This document shows positions 9,198-22,503 of a stretch of 28,993 nucleotides of DNA, piece by piece. Both the position numbers and the translations under genes were made by a program. Numbering within the stretch: position 1 is the first letter of the stretch; each line of letters starts with the position of its first letter. The stretch is taken from positions 1,767 to 30,759 of the forward strand of contig BDIP01000119.1 in the NCBI GenBank assembly GCA_003568945.1, in the 5' to 3' direction. Source of the DNA: Kipferlia bialata. Lineage: Eukaryota; Fornicata. The notes under the pieces were generated by a model. It was not told the DNA's origin. It saw nothing but the letters and a program-made list of their open reading frames with translations, and ran no database searches.

Positions 9198-12100
9198 GAG
9201 AGAGAGGGAGAGAGAGAGAGGGAGAGAGAGACGCCGCACCTTCCGAGCACTGAGTCGGTCATGCCCTCGTTGAACTTGACCAGGGGCTGCACAGTGTCGC
9301 CAAAGCCATAGACACCCACGGTGGATATGTCCAGAAGCCTGGGGGGAGAGGATATGCATATAGTGACACATATGTACATATATACATGGGAGGCACGTGA
9401 ACGCTCGCACATCCATATATAGGGAGGGTGACGGTATGCATATCTGCACGCATACATGGTGGTCTCTTGAGCTATGTACATATATATGTATATATACATA
9501 CACATATATACACCATACCTCAGAGCTGTGCACAGGCCATGTACCTGTATATATATATACATATTAATATATATATATATATATACATATACCCCATACC
9601 TCAGAGCAGTGCACAGGGCCACCACGGCCTCCAGGGCAGGCTCGCCAGCTCCTAGGGGTGAGTAGCCATACAGTATATGTATACTATAGATATGACGGTG
9701 AGTGTCAGTGAGGATTGTTAAGGGCGCCTGAGAGCAAGAGCGAGATCGACGGAGCACACATATATAACAATCCACATTATGTACTATATCACTCTGACCA
9801 CCCTCACCTCCTTCATCGAGACAGAGTACAGATACAGCATATATATATATACACACTCTGATCATCTCTCTCCCACCTGCCTCCTTCATCGACAGAGAGT
9901 CATCGATGCAGACTGCAATCTGGTACTGCCTCTTCTCGGGCTTGTCTCTACGCATCCAGATCCTGAGAGTAAGATATGCAATATACTATCATTATACTAT
10001 ATATCACATTATTAATACATAGTATATACTATTCCCTGCCCATCCAAATGCTGAAGGGTGGGCATGGACTAGATTGGAGAGAGATATATATAGGAGGACA
10101 TTGGATAAGACAGTGTATGGGAGATATCACACATAGTATTGACCTTTTCAGTAACAGTACTACAATACTAGCACTATACACACCTGTCCTATATACATAT
10201 ATACATATATATACACCCACCTGTCCTTGCGGAAGTCACTGGCAATGTAGGATATGACCTTGCGCATGTTGAGTCTCTTGCCTGTCCTGTAGCCACCACT
10301 CATCCTGAGGGGTGAGACATATGTAAGTGTATATACATATCCAAAGGAGTTATATACAAGTATCATACAATATATATACACACACTGATACTGATACTGT
10401 CCTGTAGCCGCCACTCATCCTGAAGGGTTAGACATATGTATATGTATATATCCAAAGGGGTTATATACAAGTATCATACTATATATATACAGATACAGAG
10501 ACTGATACTGTCCTGTAGCCACCACTCATTCTGAGGGGTGAGACATATGTATATGTTTATATACAATCATACAGAAATATAAACACAATGTGTACATGTA
10601 TGTGTATGAGTACGTACATTTAACCACCACTCACTCTTGGGGGTTGGACACCGACAGCCTGTACAAACAGGAAATCTAAATGTATAGTGCAGAGTAATAT
10701 CTATAGGTATAGTATACAAGTACCACCCACTTTGTTGTCTAGCTGGGGGTCAGGATAGAGTATATGCATATCTACAGAGCATATATCCACACACATCCAC
10801 ACATATATATACATATCTATACACATACTCACTTTGTGGTCTGGCTGGGTGTGAGGATGAGTCTCAGCTTCTCAGACAGTGCAGCAGCAACGGGCAGGGC
10901 AGCCCTCTGCAGGGAGTACAGGAGGTCGCTGTTCTGGGGGATCAGCATGGGGAGAGAGAGAGAGAGAGAGACAGAGGGCATAGTACCTCCAACTAGTCCA
11001 TACACACACATATATATATACCCATATACTGTATATACATATACAATGACTGTACCTGGGCAGTAGATGCTGCCTTGGGGGGATTGGCCAGCAGCGCCTT
11101 GGCCCTCTCTCTGTATAGCTCCACAGACACCGTATCATCAGTATCAAGGGCAGAGATGTCATTGGTCACACCATACCTGGGGGTGAGGGTGTGAATACAT
11201 ATACCATGGTTGGTCTAGATATACGTTGATACTTGCAATCATACACTGGTACACTCACCCATCATACTGCTCCCTCTCCTCTCCCTCTCCCTCAGCGCCC
11301 TCCTCTCCCTCTCCCTCTCCCTCTCCATCTCCCTCGGCATCGGGCTCCACCTCCGGCTCATCCTGCTGGGGGTCAGTGTATGTATATGTGTATATATACA
11401 TAGAGAGAGAGAGAGAGAGATGTATGCATGTCAATACCGTACCTCATTGAGGGGCATGTTGTGCATGTCTGTCTCCATGTCATCCTGGTCTAGCAGGGCC
11501 TGCTTGACACCCTCTGGGGAGTGCTCAAACTCACCGTCCCCATCCTCCTGGGGTTACATTGGTATCAGTATCAGTATCAGTATCAATGATACACACATAT
11601 ATACACTTATGCCTCCCCATCCTCCTGGGGTGAGGTAGATGCGTATACTATGAATACACACACACATATATATAGAGTGTACCTGCCCTTGCTCCACCAT
11701 GTCGACATCCCTCTCCACTATATACATATATTCACACATATATGTATATATATACATGTATACACACTCATATGCCCATACATACTCATACACACCTGCC
11801 CCTGCTCCACCATGTCGACATCCCTCTCCACCTCCTCGTCCATAGGTGCAGACTCGGCATCGGCGGCCTCGGGCTGGTCGGGCTCTGGTATCAGAATCAT
11901 AGAGATGAGACACAGCATCTATCTATATATATATATGTATATTCATATATGACAATAATCAATGATATCCTATGTATATATGTATATACATCCCCATCCA
12001 TACCTTCGACCTTGTCGTCTGTCTCGCCCTGTCCCTCCTGGGGGGCCTCCTTGGCCCAGCCCTAGGGGGTGAGGGGGTGGGGGTGGATATGTATTTATAC

Positions 12101-12767
12101 ATGTACATATATACATACACCATACTATACGGATGCACACGTACCTCCTCCTCCTCCTCCTGCTGCTGGATATCGTCCTGGTAGTCGGCAACGGCCTTCT
12201 CCTGCTCATCTGGCGGGTCAGATATATACATACATACATACACACACATATATATATATAGTATAGATTGAGGCACTGAAGGACAGGTCCTTCTCCTGCT
12301 CATCTGGGGGGTCAGGACACATATATACATATATATACGGATAATAAGACCTTGGGGTGCACCTTCTCCTGGGGGTTCAGGGCGGGGATACATATATACA
12401 TATATATACGGATAATAAGTAATAACGAGTCAGGGTGAGGGTCAGTAGAAGTATATGTAGCAAAACAGTCAGTGTCCACCCATATACACATACACCCAGA
12501 CGCACCCTCCTCATCCTCCTGGATCTGGTCGGGGTCCTCCTCTCTCTCCTCCTCCTCGGCCTTGTCCTCCTCCTCCTAGAGTAAAAGGAATAAGGGTGTA
12601 GAGAGAGAGAGAGAGAGACAGGGTGTGTCTTATACCGAGTGTATAAATATATACTATACATATGTACACACTATCCTGATACCTGCTCTGGGTGTGTCTT
12701 GGCCATCTCGACGTCAGCTATCTCCTCCTCTTCGGCAGAGGCCTGGGGGGAGATAGTGCATATACAC

Positions 12768-12804
<37 letters not shown>

Positions 12805-15800
12805 CTGAAGTGACCATACTCCCAGGATTCAACCCAAGGATAGAACATAGAACAGCAGTTCCTGTTAGCATATGCGTATACCCACACCTCGTCATGCTCG
12901 TCCTACTACCTCCTCTCCCTCTATATATACGGTTATCTACCTGTCGATATATAGGTGTGTATATACCTATACCTATATACAAATCCCTTACCTCGTCGTC
13001 CTCGGGCTCGTCCTCACCCTGGTCCTCTCCCTCTCTCTCCTCCTCCTCCTCGCCCTCCTCAGGCACATCCTAAGGGTCAGAGTGGATACATATATTCACA
13101 TATATTCACAAATACACATGGAGTGACCATATCCACTTGAGAACGTGGTCAGGAAGAGGATATATAGGTAGGGAGTATACCCAGTGACCATTCCTACACC
13201 ACATGATATATCACAATACCTCCCTCACCTCGTCTCTCTCGATCTCCATGTCATCCTCTGGGCCGACAGATGGCTCCTCGCCCTCCAGCTCCTCATCCTC
13301 CTGGGGGGTCAGAGGTATATAAGTATATATATATATATGTGTGTGGGAATATGTATATACACACATATATATATGCATAGTTCCTCATCCTCCTGGGGGG
13401 TCAGAGGGTATGGGTATAGATATGTATATATATGTATGTATACCCCCTCTGACGTCCATAGACTCAGGAGAGGATATATACATACGCAAACACACAAGCA
13501 AACAGCAAGGAACTAATACACAATGATAGTGAGAAATACACACTATCATATTATTTATTATACATACACCCCGCCTGCCTTCTGGTCCATGAGGTCTGGC
13601 AGTCCAGGTGACAGAGGATACAATACATATAGGTATATGTATTATATCATATATACATATGTACTATATATATATATTCTCATACCTTCTCGTCCATGAG
13701 CTCTGGCAGTCCAGGTGGCAGAGGATACAATACACATATATATATACTATATCACTATATATACATATATGTATATATACCTTCTCGTCCATGAGCTCTG
13801 GCAGTGCCTCGGGCTGCTTCTCCAGCAGGTCATCATCCACATCGTCCATGTCGACATCCTCCTCCTCGCCAGCCTGGGGTGGGGGATGGGGATACACACA
13901 CAAGTACATACATTATATGAGACATACACGGTCAGCCTGGGGTGGGGGATGGGGACACAGATACACAAGTTCATACATTATATAAGACAATACACGGTCA
14001 GCATGGGGTGGGGACACATATATATACATAATATAACAGAATATACTGTCCATAATGACATTGTTATACGTAGATAATATTGTTATATTATAGATGTAAT
14101 ATACTATATATCATTACTATGTAGATTATATTGATATATGCATAATTAACAATAATTAACAGATGCGTATATGGTTATCCGACGTACATTGTCCTCGTCC
14201 TGCTCAAGGTCCTCGTCGTCCTCGTCGAGGAGCTTGTCCTGAGGTGAGGGTTGAGGTCCAGGATCGTATGAACAAGGTATTAGGAATGTGGATACTAATC
14301 CAATAGTGAAGCATACAAACACATGCAAGTCCATATATCCACCCACCTGAGCCTCTGGGGCCTGGGCCTCCTCCTCCTCGGCATCGTCCTGGTCATCCTG
14401 GGGGGTCTCCTCCTCCTCCTCCTACAGTTAAGAGAATAAGGGTGTAGAGAGGGAGAGAGAGAGAATATACAGAGAGACTTGTCATCCTGGGGGGTCTCCT
14501 CCTCCTCCTCCTAGGGTCAGTGGGAGGGAGAGGGAGAGAGAGAGAGAGAGAGAGAGCGAAGAGAGGAGAGCAAATCCATTCCAACTACTCCTAACAAGGT
14601 CCAGAAACCCTCCGCCATACCTCATCGTCCTTGTTGACCAGGTCCTCCAGGCCGTTGTCGCCCTCTCTCTCCTCATCCGAGTACTCGGGGGCATCGTCCT
14701 CACCGTCCCACAGGTCCTGGGGGTCAGGGAGGGGGGGAGGGTGGGGGGGAGAGAGAGAGAGAGAGAGAAGTATGCCCAATATACACCCAGAGGTCCCGGG
14801 GGTCAGAGACAGTACCAGTATATACACATGTACATGTATCAGGGGGATATCCATGTTCAGTTATACATAAATACTCCTATACACCCACCCACCTCGTCGA
14901 TGCCCTCACCCTGGTCCTCTCCGACCTCTCTGTCGACGTCTGGGGTGGGAGGTGGAGGAGAGAGGGAGAGAGAGATGGACTGGATACATATATACCCCTT
15001 CACTTGTATACGCCCTACCTTCCTCCTCCTTGTCGTCGTCCTGGTCGTCGTTCTCGTCATCCTCCTCCTCCTCCTCCTCCTCACCCATGTCCTGATGGTG
15101 AGGGAGAGTACAGTATATACACAGTATAGGCAAGGGATACAGTGTATTAGTGTATATAATAGTCTCCTCACCCATGTCCTGGGGGGTGAGGGACAGTACG
15201 CAATGAATACAGTGCACTAGTGTATATATGTCCTCTATTGATACCTGGTTGTCCCCCTCCATGCCGTCCAGTTCTATGACAACACACACACACACATATA
15301 TACATACATGAGAATGTATATAACTTGATGCAAACAATAGAGTGTCTGTGATAACACTCAGATACCTGGTTGTCCCCCTCCATGCCGTCCAGTTCGATAC
15401 CCTCGTCCTCCTCATCCTGGGGGTCAGAGCAGTAGCCAATGTATACATACTATGACTATATATATACAAATTCATATTTATATATACTGGTAGTCAGACA
15501 GAGTTATGTACACAGGCAGAGTGTAAATTGAGACACACTATGCATATCAATGCATTCACACACCTGGTTATTGTTCTCCATGGACTCCTCGTTACATGCT
15601 ATATAAACACATACAGATATATACATACATATCCACCCATCCCCACCTGGTTATCGTTCTCCATGGACTCCTCGTTGTCGAGGGGGTTGAGGTCATCCTC
15701 GCACATGTCCTCGGGGTCACCTGGCGTCAACATACATGGGGCGTACACTGATATGTATACTATATAGTATATTATATATACAAGTAGTGAGAGGTACAAC

Positions 15801-18582
15801 ATAAAGTAATGTCCTCGGGGTCACCAGGGGTCAGCAGGGGTATAAGGATGATACATATACATACTACTACATCCATATCCATATACATCCACCCACCTTG
15901 CCCAGCCTCCCCAGTCCCATATATATATATAGCACCATGTATATATATACATCCATACACATATCCATACCCTGCTCAGCCTCCTCCGTGTTTCCTGCCC
16001 CGAGCCCCACTCCGCCCTTGAGCTCCTCCTCGGCGTCTCCCTCCTCCTCCTCCTGCTCAGGGGCCTTGGAAGAGGCCTGGGTTAGGGTCAGAGTGACCCA
16101 CCTATACATATTCACCTCGAGTCCGATCATGACCTGTCTATCCATACATAACAGCAATTGAATCTGTATCTCTATGCACCTTGAGTCCCGATATCATGAG
16201 TGCCCTAGCGGCCCTTGACAGAGTGATGGACAGACTGACAAAGTAGCCAGAGAGAGAGAGAGACACGGCAGAGAGCTGCTGCAGGGAGTGCAGAACAACC
16301 TCGACCAGAGGCATGGCAGCCAGTACAACCTGACTGTCAGTAACAGTATCAGTGACAGTATCAGCATCAGTATCTACCTGTCTATCCCTGGCAGTGCACA
16401 TTGCATCACACACGGCCTGTAGAGAGTGGGCCAGAGAGGCATGGGGGGAGGGGGTAGGGGTGGAGGCAGACCCCAGGGCCTGGACCAGCCCAGTCTGGCA
16501 CTCCACAGGGGACAGAGACACAACCTGGGGGTCAGGGCCAGGGTCATGTATGAATAGCCAGACTCATCAGTATCTATACCGGTGTCATATACACATACAC
16601 TGAGACTGCCAGTATCCGTGTCATCCCACCTGTGCGTCTAGGCTGTCCAGGGCACTCTCCACCCCTCCGTCCCCCACTATAGTGTCCATGGCTGTGTCTG
16701 TTGCAGTGGGTGTGTCTGTCCCATGGGCCCTGGTACCCTTCTCCTTGTCCACACACAGTCTGAGGAAGGCATGGTGGCGCTGCACCTGGGGTTAGTGCCT
16801 CAATACATAATACGGACGAGCAACAGAAGTCTGCAACACATAGGACATGGATATACACTTGTATATATATGTATATTAATACATATACCGATACCTGCAG
16901 CATACAGGCATGTACCACTGAGTCACACAGACCCTGTACATCAGGGGTGGCAGTGTCTGTGTCTGTCTCATCCTTGGGTCTGGATGCCTCATCCCTCAGG
17001 GCAAACAGACGGTCCTGGGGGTGAGACCATAAGGTGGGGGATGTGCCCATACACATACACTGATAACAACATATGCATATTCATCATGTAATGTGCAGAG
17101 TTCTAACGGCAAACAGACGGTCCTGGGGCGAGGGATGAACTCACACACATACACTACTGCAATCACAATACCTGCACATACGAATGACAATATATAGATA
17201 TACAGTATATATATATATACATACCTGCATAGATGCGAGTGCATCCACCGTCTGTGCCACCAGTGTAGAGGGTAAAGATGCCTTGAGGATGGCCACGGCA
17301 GTGTTGAGGACAGCATCACAGTCAGACAGACAGTCAGACAGCTGGACGTGTCTAAAGGGTCAGAGGGAGGGGAGATGCTATACATAGTATGGCATATATA
17401 GTATAGTATAGGTGGACGTGTCTACGGAGTGAGAGGGAGGTAGGTTGACTGAGGATGGCATGTACACTCAATGGCCTCGGCATAGTGTCAGTCTACACAC
17501 ACGCACATATCCACATACCCCACCCACCTTGTAGATGACAGCAGTGTGCCCTTGGCTGCGTCTGTCTCTTGGACTGCACTCAGAGAGGCAGACACACGCA
17601 CACGCAGATCAGAGAACCTGGGGTGGGTTACAGGCCATACAGTGGAGAGATGCGCTATGGTCATCATATATCCTATCACGACTCATGCCCGCCCCCTGAG
17701 TATGTACCTGAGAATGTACTCCTCGTGCTTGGTCTCCAGCCACCCGACACTCCTCGTGGTGGCCAGCAGTCTCTGTCCTGTGTACAGGGCAGCATCCATG
17801 TCATGCAGCAGAGTGACAAAGGTGGGTATGGGGAGGGACACGCCAAGAGACACGGCAGGGGCAGTGACCTAAGGGTCAGAACATAGAGCAGTGTAGAGAG
17901 TGTTGTATCACACTCTAAAGTCACAGGGTAGGCTTCCAGGGATACACGAAGGAGAATGCGAGCACTGAGTGCCATCGACACACACACATGTATATGTATA
18001 CAGTACAATCCTTCAGTTACCTCTGTGGGGTATGAGCTCTCCCTGAGTCTGTCAACACAGTGCGAGATGGTAGCCAGGGACTGAAGGATTAGTGATAGAC
18101 TCGGGATAGGGACATATGCACTATTGGAATATGGATATATATACTAAAGGCAGAAAGGGACTGGCAGGGCTAGAAGGATGTGCATAACACACTACCTGCT
18201 TGACCGATGCGTGTGTGCCGTATGTGTCGACTGCAGCCAGGAAGGCATTGGCAGGCATGTTGAGCAGGGCCCTGGGGTGAGGAGGTAGTAGATATGCATA
18301 TGTATATGCATTAGTATCTAGATGTATATGCATCTAGGGCTGAGTCGATAGAGGACGATTGCCTACTTTAGTATGGATGTATGTACATAACAAACGATAT
18401 ACCTGTTGAAGTGGTCGAGCCCCTTGAGGTCCTCGTGTGGCACAATGTCGGAGAGGGGGGAGTACTCCCTGATGCACTGGCCGATGGACAGGGGGAGAGA
18501 CTGGGTTACAAGGAGAGGGGAGAGATGTGTTGGTGTTGGGGCACTGGCCAATTGGAATGGGATATTCAAATACTAAATATGA

Positions 18583-18615
<33 letters not shown>

Positions 18616-19019
18616 CATACCTGCATCTGCCCCTTGACACTCATGGCAGCACAGTGCTTAGGATATGACTATATATACTGACATACTAATACATACACAT
18701 ACACACATATATATACATACCTGCATCTGCCCCTTGACACCCATGGCAGCACAGTGCTTAGGATATGACTATACATACTGACATACTAATATATACATAT
18801 ACACAAACATACATACATGTATACATACCTGCATCTGCCCCTTGACACCCATGGCGGCACAGTGCGGCACCGAACAGAGCACGGGTCACATATGCATTGG
18901 GCCCCACAATGTTGTTCCTCTGCAGCAGGGTGGTGGTACCGTCCTGCCCAACCACCTCGATCAGAGGCTGGGCCTCGGTAATGCCATAGTCCTTGACCTG
19001 ACAATAAGGGTGTAGGGGG

Positions 19020-19051
<32 letters not shown>

Positions 19052-20658
19052 GTGATGCCATAGTCCTTGACATGACAATAAGGGTGTAGGGGGGAAGAGA
19101 GAGAGAGAGAGAGAGAAAGAGCACTGGGCAATAAGTAGTATTGGTTAGTCATATATATATATATATACATCAATATATATCCACCGTACCTTTGCCAGGA
19201 TCGATGAGAGTGTCCTGTGCACCTCGTTGGCCCTTGGTCTAGGCATGTGGGTGTGGACAGTCCTGAGGGCATCAACCAGAGAGGAGAGGGACTGGGGGTA
19301 AGGGAGACTACTAAAGGAGAGAGAGAGAGAGAGAGATGTCTTAAGGGCATCAACCAGTGAGGAGAGGGACTGGGGGGTGAGGGAGACAACAAAGACATCC
19401 ACAATGTATATATGTACATGTACCCACCTTGGATGGTGTCTGTACCATCAGGGAGTGCATGAAGGTGGGGGGCAGGGAGTGCTTGGAGCGCCTGGGTGAG
19501 ACAGAGAGTTAGGAAGGAGAAGTATAAATGGCTGTGCCCACATACATAGATTACTATGTCAACCATCTCCCCCGACCTGCGTGTCTCCCTGGCCAGTGCC
19601 CACATATAGATTACTATCTCTACTATCTCTACCATCTCCACTATACATGTATATCTACCATCTCCACCTGCGTGTCTCCCTGGCCAGTGCCTCCATATTG
19701 ATTACTATCTCTACTATCTCTACTATCTCCACTATACATGTATATCTACTATCCCCACCTGCGTGTCTCCCTGGCCAGTGCCTCCATATAGATTACTATC
19801 TCTACTATCTCTATCTCCACTATACATGCATATCTACTATCTCCACCTGCGTGTCTCCCTGGCCAGTGCCTCCATGTCCCGCTGGACAAGGGTCACAGCC
19901 CTGCCAGTCACACCTGCACAGTCAGATATATATGTATATATATATATGTGTATATATATGCATATATATAGAGAGAGAGAGTCACACCTGCACAGTCAGA
20001 GAGAGAGAAAGAGAGTCAGAGACACACCTGCAATGCCCATCCCCTGTATGGGAGATGTGTATCCAGAGGCATCGGCAAGGGCAGGCAGAGAGCCAGAGAG
20101 AGAGGCCGGGAGAGAGGTGGCGAGTGCCCTTCCGGCAGGCCTCTCCTTGACATCCTTGAGCGACAGGTGCTTGAGGTCCTCATCCTTGGTCGAGAGGGTC
20201 CTGGGGGGTGAGACATACAGAGAGGAAAGTATATATAAATATTTATATATATACACTGGAACTGATAGTTGGTCGACAGGGTCCTGGGGGGTGAGGCAAA
20301 AGAATACAACAAGCACCTGACTGAGAGGAGCCTGGGTATGCAAATTTTTCACAGTGACATATATATATACACACGTGTGCAGTACCTGTCTATGACCTGC
20401 AGGGCAGGGGAGTCCAGACACTCACTGAGGCCCCTGATGATCTTGGTCATCTGTCTGGGAGGTAAGATCACACGTATCTACCTGATATACTCTGAACAAG
20501 AATACAAATGATAGAATGTGTATATACTAAATATACTCCCCATTGTACCTGTGAGACCTCATGCTGGCATGGTGGTACGAGTCGAAGGACCGGTCATCCC
20601 ACTTGGACAGCTTGACCTGGCATAAGGCTCCAGAGAAAGAGAGAGAGAAAAGAAGAGA

Positions 20659-20701
<43 letters not shown>

Positions 20702-21050
20702 TGCCGTACCTGGTCATCGAGTCTCTTGAGGTACTCTCTCTTGCCACTCTTGACGGCATACTCAATCTCTGGGATGGAGCACCTGGGGGGTAAGATACAC
20801 ACACTTACATACACTGAACTATGAACATACATGCATCTGGCAGGTTTAGTATATATTCATACTGTATACCTGTAGACCTCTGAGTACATGAGTAAACATA
20901 CTATATATTTAAATATTTATACTCTACCCCACCTGTAGACCTCCGAGTACATGAGCAGTCCACTGATGGCGTCATCTAGGGTGGAGACAGTGGCTGTGGA
21001 GTAGAGGTGCCTCTGGACATGGAGGGACCTGGGGGGAGAGGGGAATATAC

Positions 21051-21086
<36 letters not shown>

Positions 21087-22464
21087 TATATATATCAACT
21101 CTGCACATGGAGGGACCTGGGGTGAGAGGTGTATATATACATATATACACATACATATATATATATATATACTATATATATCCATATCAACTCTGCACAT
21201 GGAGGGACCTGGGGTGAGAGGTGTATTTACATATATACACACATACACATATATATATATACTACGTATATCCATATCAACTCTGCACATGGAGGGACCT
21301 GGGGTGAGAGGGGAATATACATACATATACACATATATATATATACTATTTTTATCCATATCAACTCTGGACATAGAGGGACCTATGAAGGCAGTACACC
21401 CCCCCCCTACCTCGCGATGGACCTCAGTGTGTATGAGTATCAGTATCGATATTCATATACGTATGAGTGTAATACACTACCCCCTTACCTAGCGATTGAC
21501 CTCAGTATGTTGCATGCTGCTGGGTAGGACGATATGGACGTGTGTGCCATGAAGTTTGATATGACTACAGACAGGGCTGAGAGGAGGTCGAGTCTCTCCT
21601 CCTCGGGGTCTCTGTCCTCCTCGGCCTCTCTCTCTGCCTGGGTGGGTGTGTACCCAGGCACCTTGGCACCGTGGGAGTGGATCAGGCCGATGATCTATGG
21701 GGTTAGTAATATAGAGATAATATATATACATGGGGGTGGATAAGGCCAATGATCTGGGGGTTGAGGGGGAGGGTATAGTGTGTGTGGTCCATATGCATTG
21801 GTACCTCTATCCAGAGCTGGGGCCACTTGACTGCCACCTCCATCAGCTTGTTGTCGTGCAGCTTGGCTAGGATGGTCCTACTATTAGATTTACGGGCACT
21901 GATACATTTTCAAACATAACACACATATACTGCAAAGTGCCAATACCAGATATTGTTGGTCTCCATCATATGATTAGTTACTATACACACACACAAATTC
22001 CTACATATATACACATGCAGCACCTGATGTTGTTTGCCTCCATCCTCCTCCACCTGACACACAGACCCATCAATGGCTTGGAGTCTATCTTGTGCACCTT
22101 GGGGGCAACCTGGGGTTAGGAATATGTACCTATACTACACTACCATATGCATACCCTGTTCCCCGTTGGTATCTCCCTGATGATCTAGCAATAATATATC
22201 AAATACACGTATATCACACACTACTATACATATACAATATCATATACTACATATAGGCACATACCCTGTTCCACGTGGGTGTCTCCCTGATGATCTCTTC
22301 ACATCTGGACAGCACTCTGACCACAGCCACAGAGGCAGGTAAGGACAGGACACCGTTGACCAGCTCAACAAGCCGCATCAGGATCTCATTCTCCTCAAAG
22401 GCCACGAGGAGAGAGAGGACCCTGGCCTGCGAGTCAGGGAGGAAGTGAGTATATATAGACCATA

Positions 22465-22503
<39 letters not shown>

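Larger units (their letters stand above)
8042..11176 (-). other. MDN1: Midasin C-terminal MIDAS/VWA domain (11 exons)
   Basis: Exons: 11056-11176, 10833-10933, 10635-10658, 10221-10304, 9877-9962, 9600-9651, 9240-9338, 9036-9150, 8589-8665, 8288-8414, 8042-8173. The pre-VWA segment reads YRTGKRLNMRKVISYIASDF. The metal-ion-dependent adhesion site is complete: DDSLS (DxSxS) in 9877-9962, the Thr in ESTNTDYK in 9036-9150, and the Asp in VISDGR in 8589-8665. The end, YLDDYPFPYFTVLPHI then LADMMRQWFEIVSNMG, is the family's conserved C-terminus. This domain binds the UBL domains of Rsa4 and Ytm1 in other eukaryotes. With all metal ligands present it should be functional. Confidence 0.95.
11259..16076 (-). 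other. MDN1: Midasin D/E-rich region (18 exons)
   Basis: Exons: 15971-16076, 15647-15720, 15366-15416, 15019-15091, 14893-14939, 14621-14716, 14347-14421, 14188-14238, 13781-13873, 13229-13300, 12992-13069, 12683-12742, 12506-12575, 12145-12209, 12004-12061, 11796-11884, 11443-11547, 11259-11365. The translation is overwhelmingly Asp and Glu with some Gln and Gly, for example EEEEEEEDDENDDQDDDKEE and EGDGEGEGEGEEGAEGEGEE. In midasins this acidic stretch is a flexible tether before the VWA domain. Landmarks GGVGLGAGN and DLWDGEDDAPEYSDEE sit in the usual order. Nearly all these exons end in a GAG, CAG or AAG codon, and most adjoining introns carry ghost copies of the exon edges. Confidence 0.88.

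Noticed and set aside
10731-10755. An exon encoding LDNK
   Set aside because: It is a copy of the end of the exon at 10833-10933 and would bring in a stop codon in the required phase.
15886-15912. A 10-nt micro-exon (GCTGGGCAAG) in the acidic region
   Set aside because: The flanking exons join in phase without it; it is a diverged ghost of the exon end at 15971.
21028-21382. CRISPR-like regular array (near-identical repeats at steps of about 90 nt)
   Set aside because: The repeats are copies of a midasin acceptor and exon start, the spacers are TA/CA microsatellite and the locus is a eukaryotic intron.
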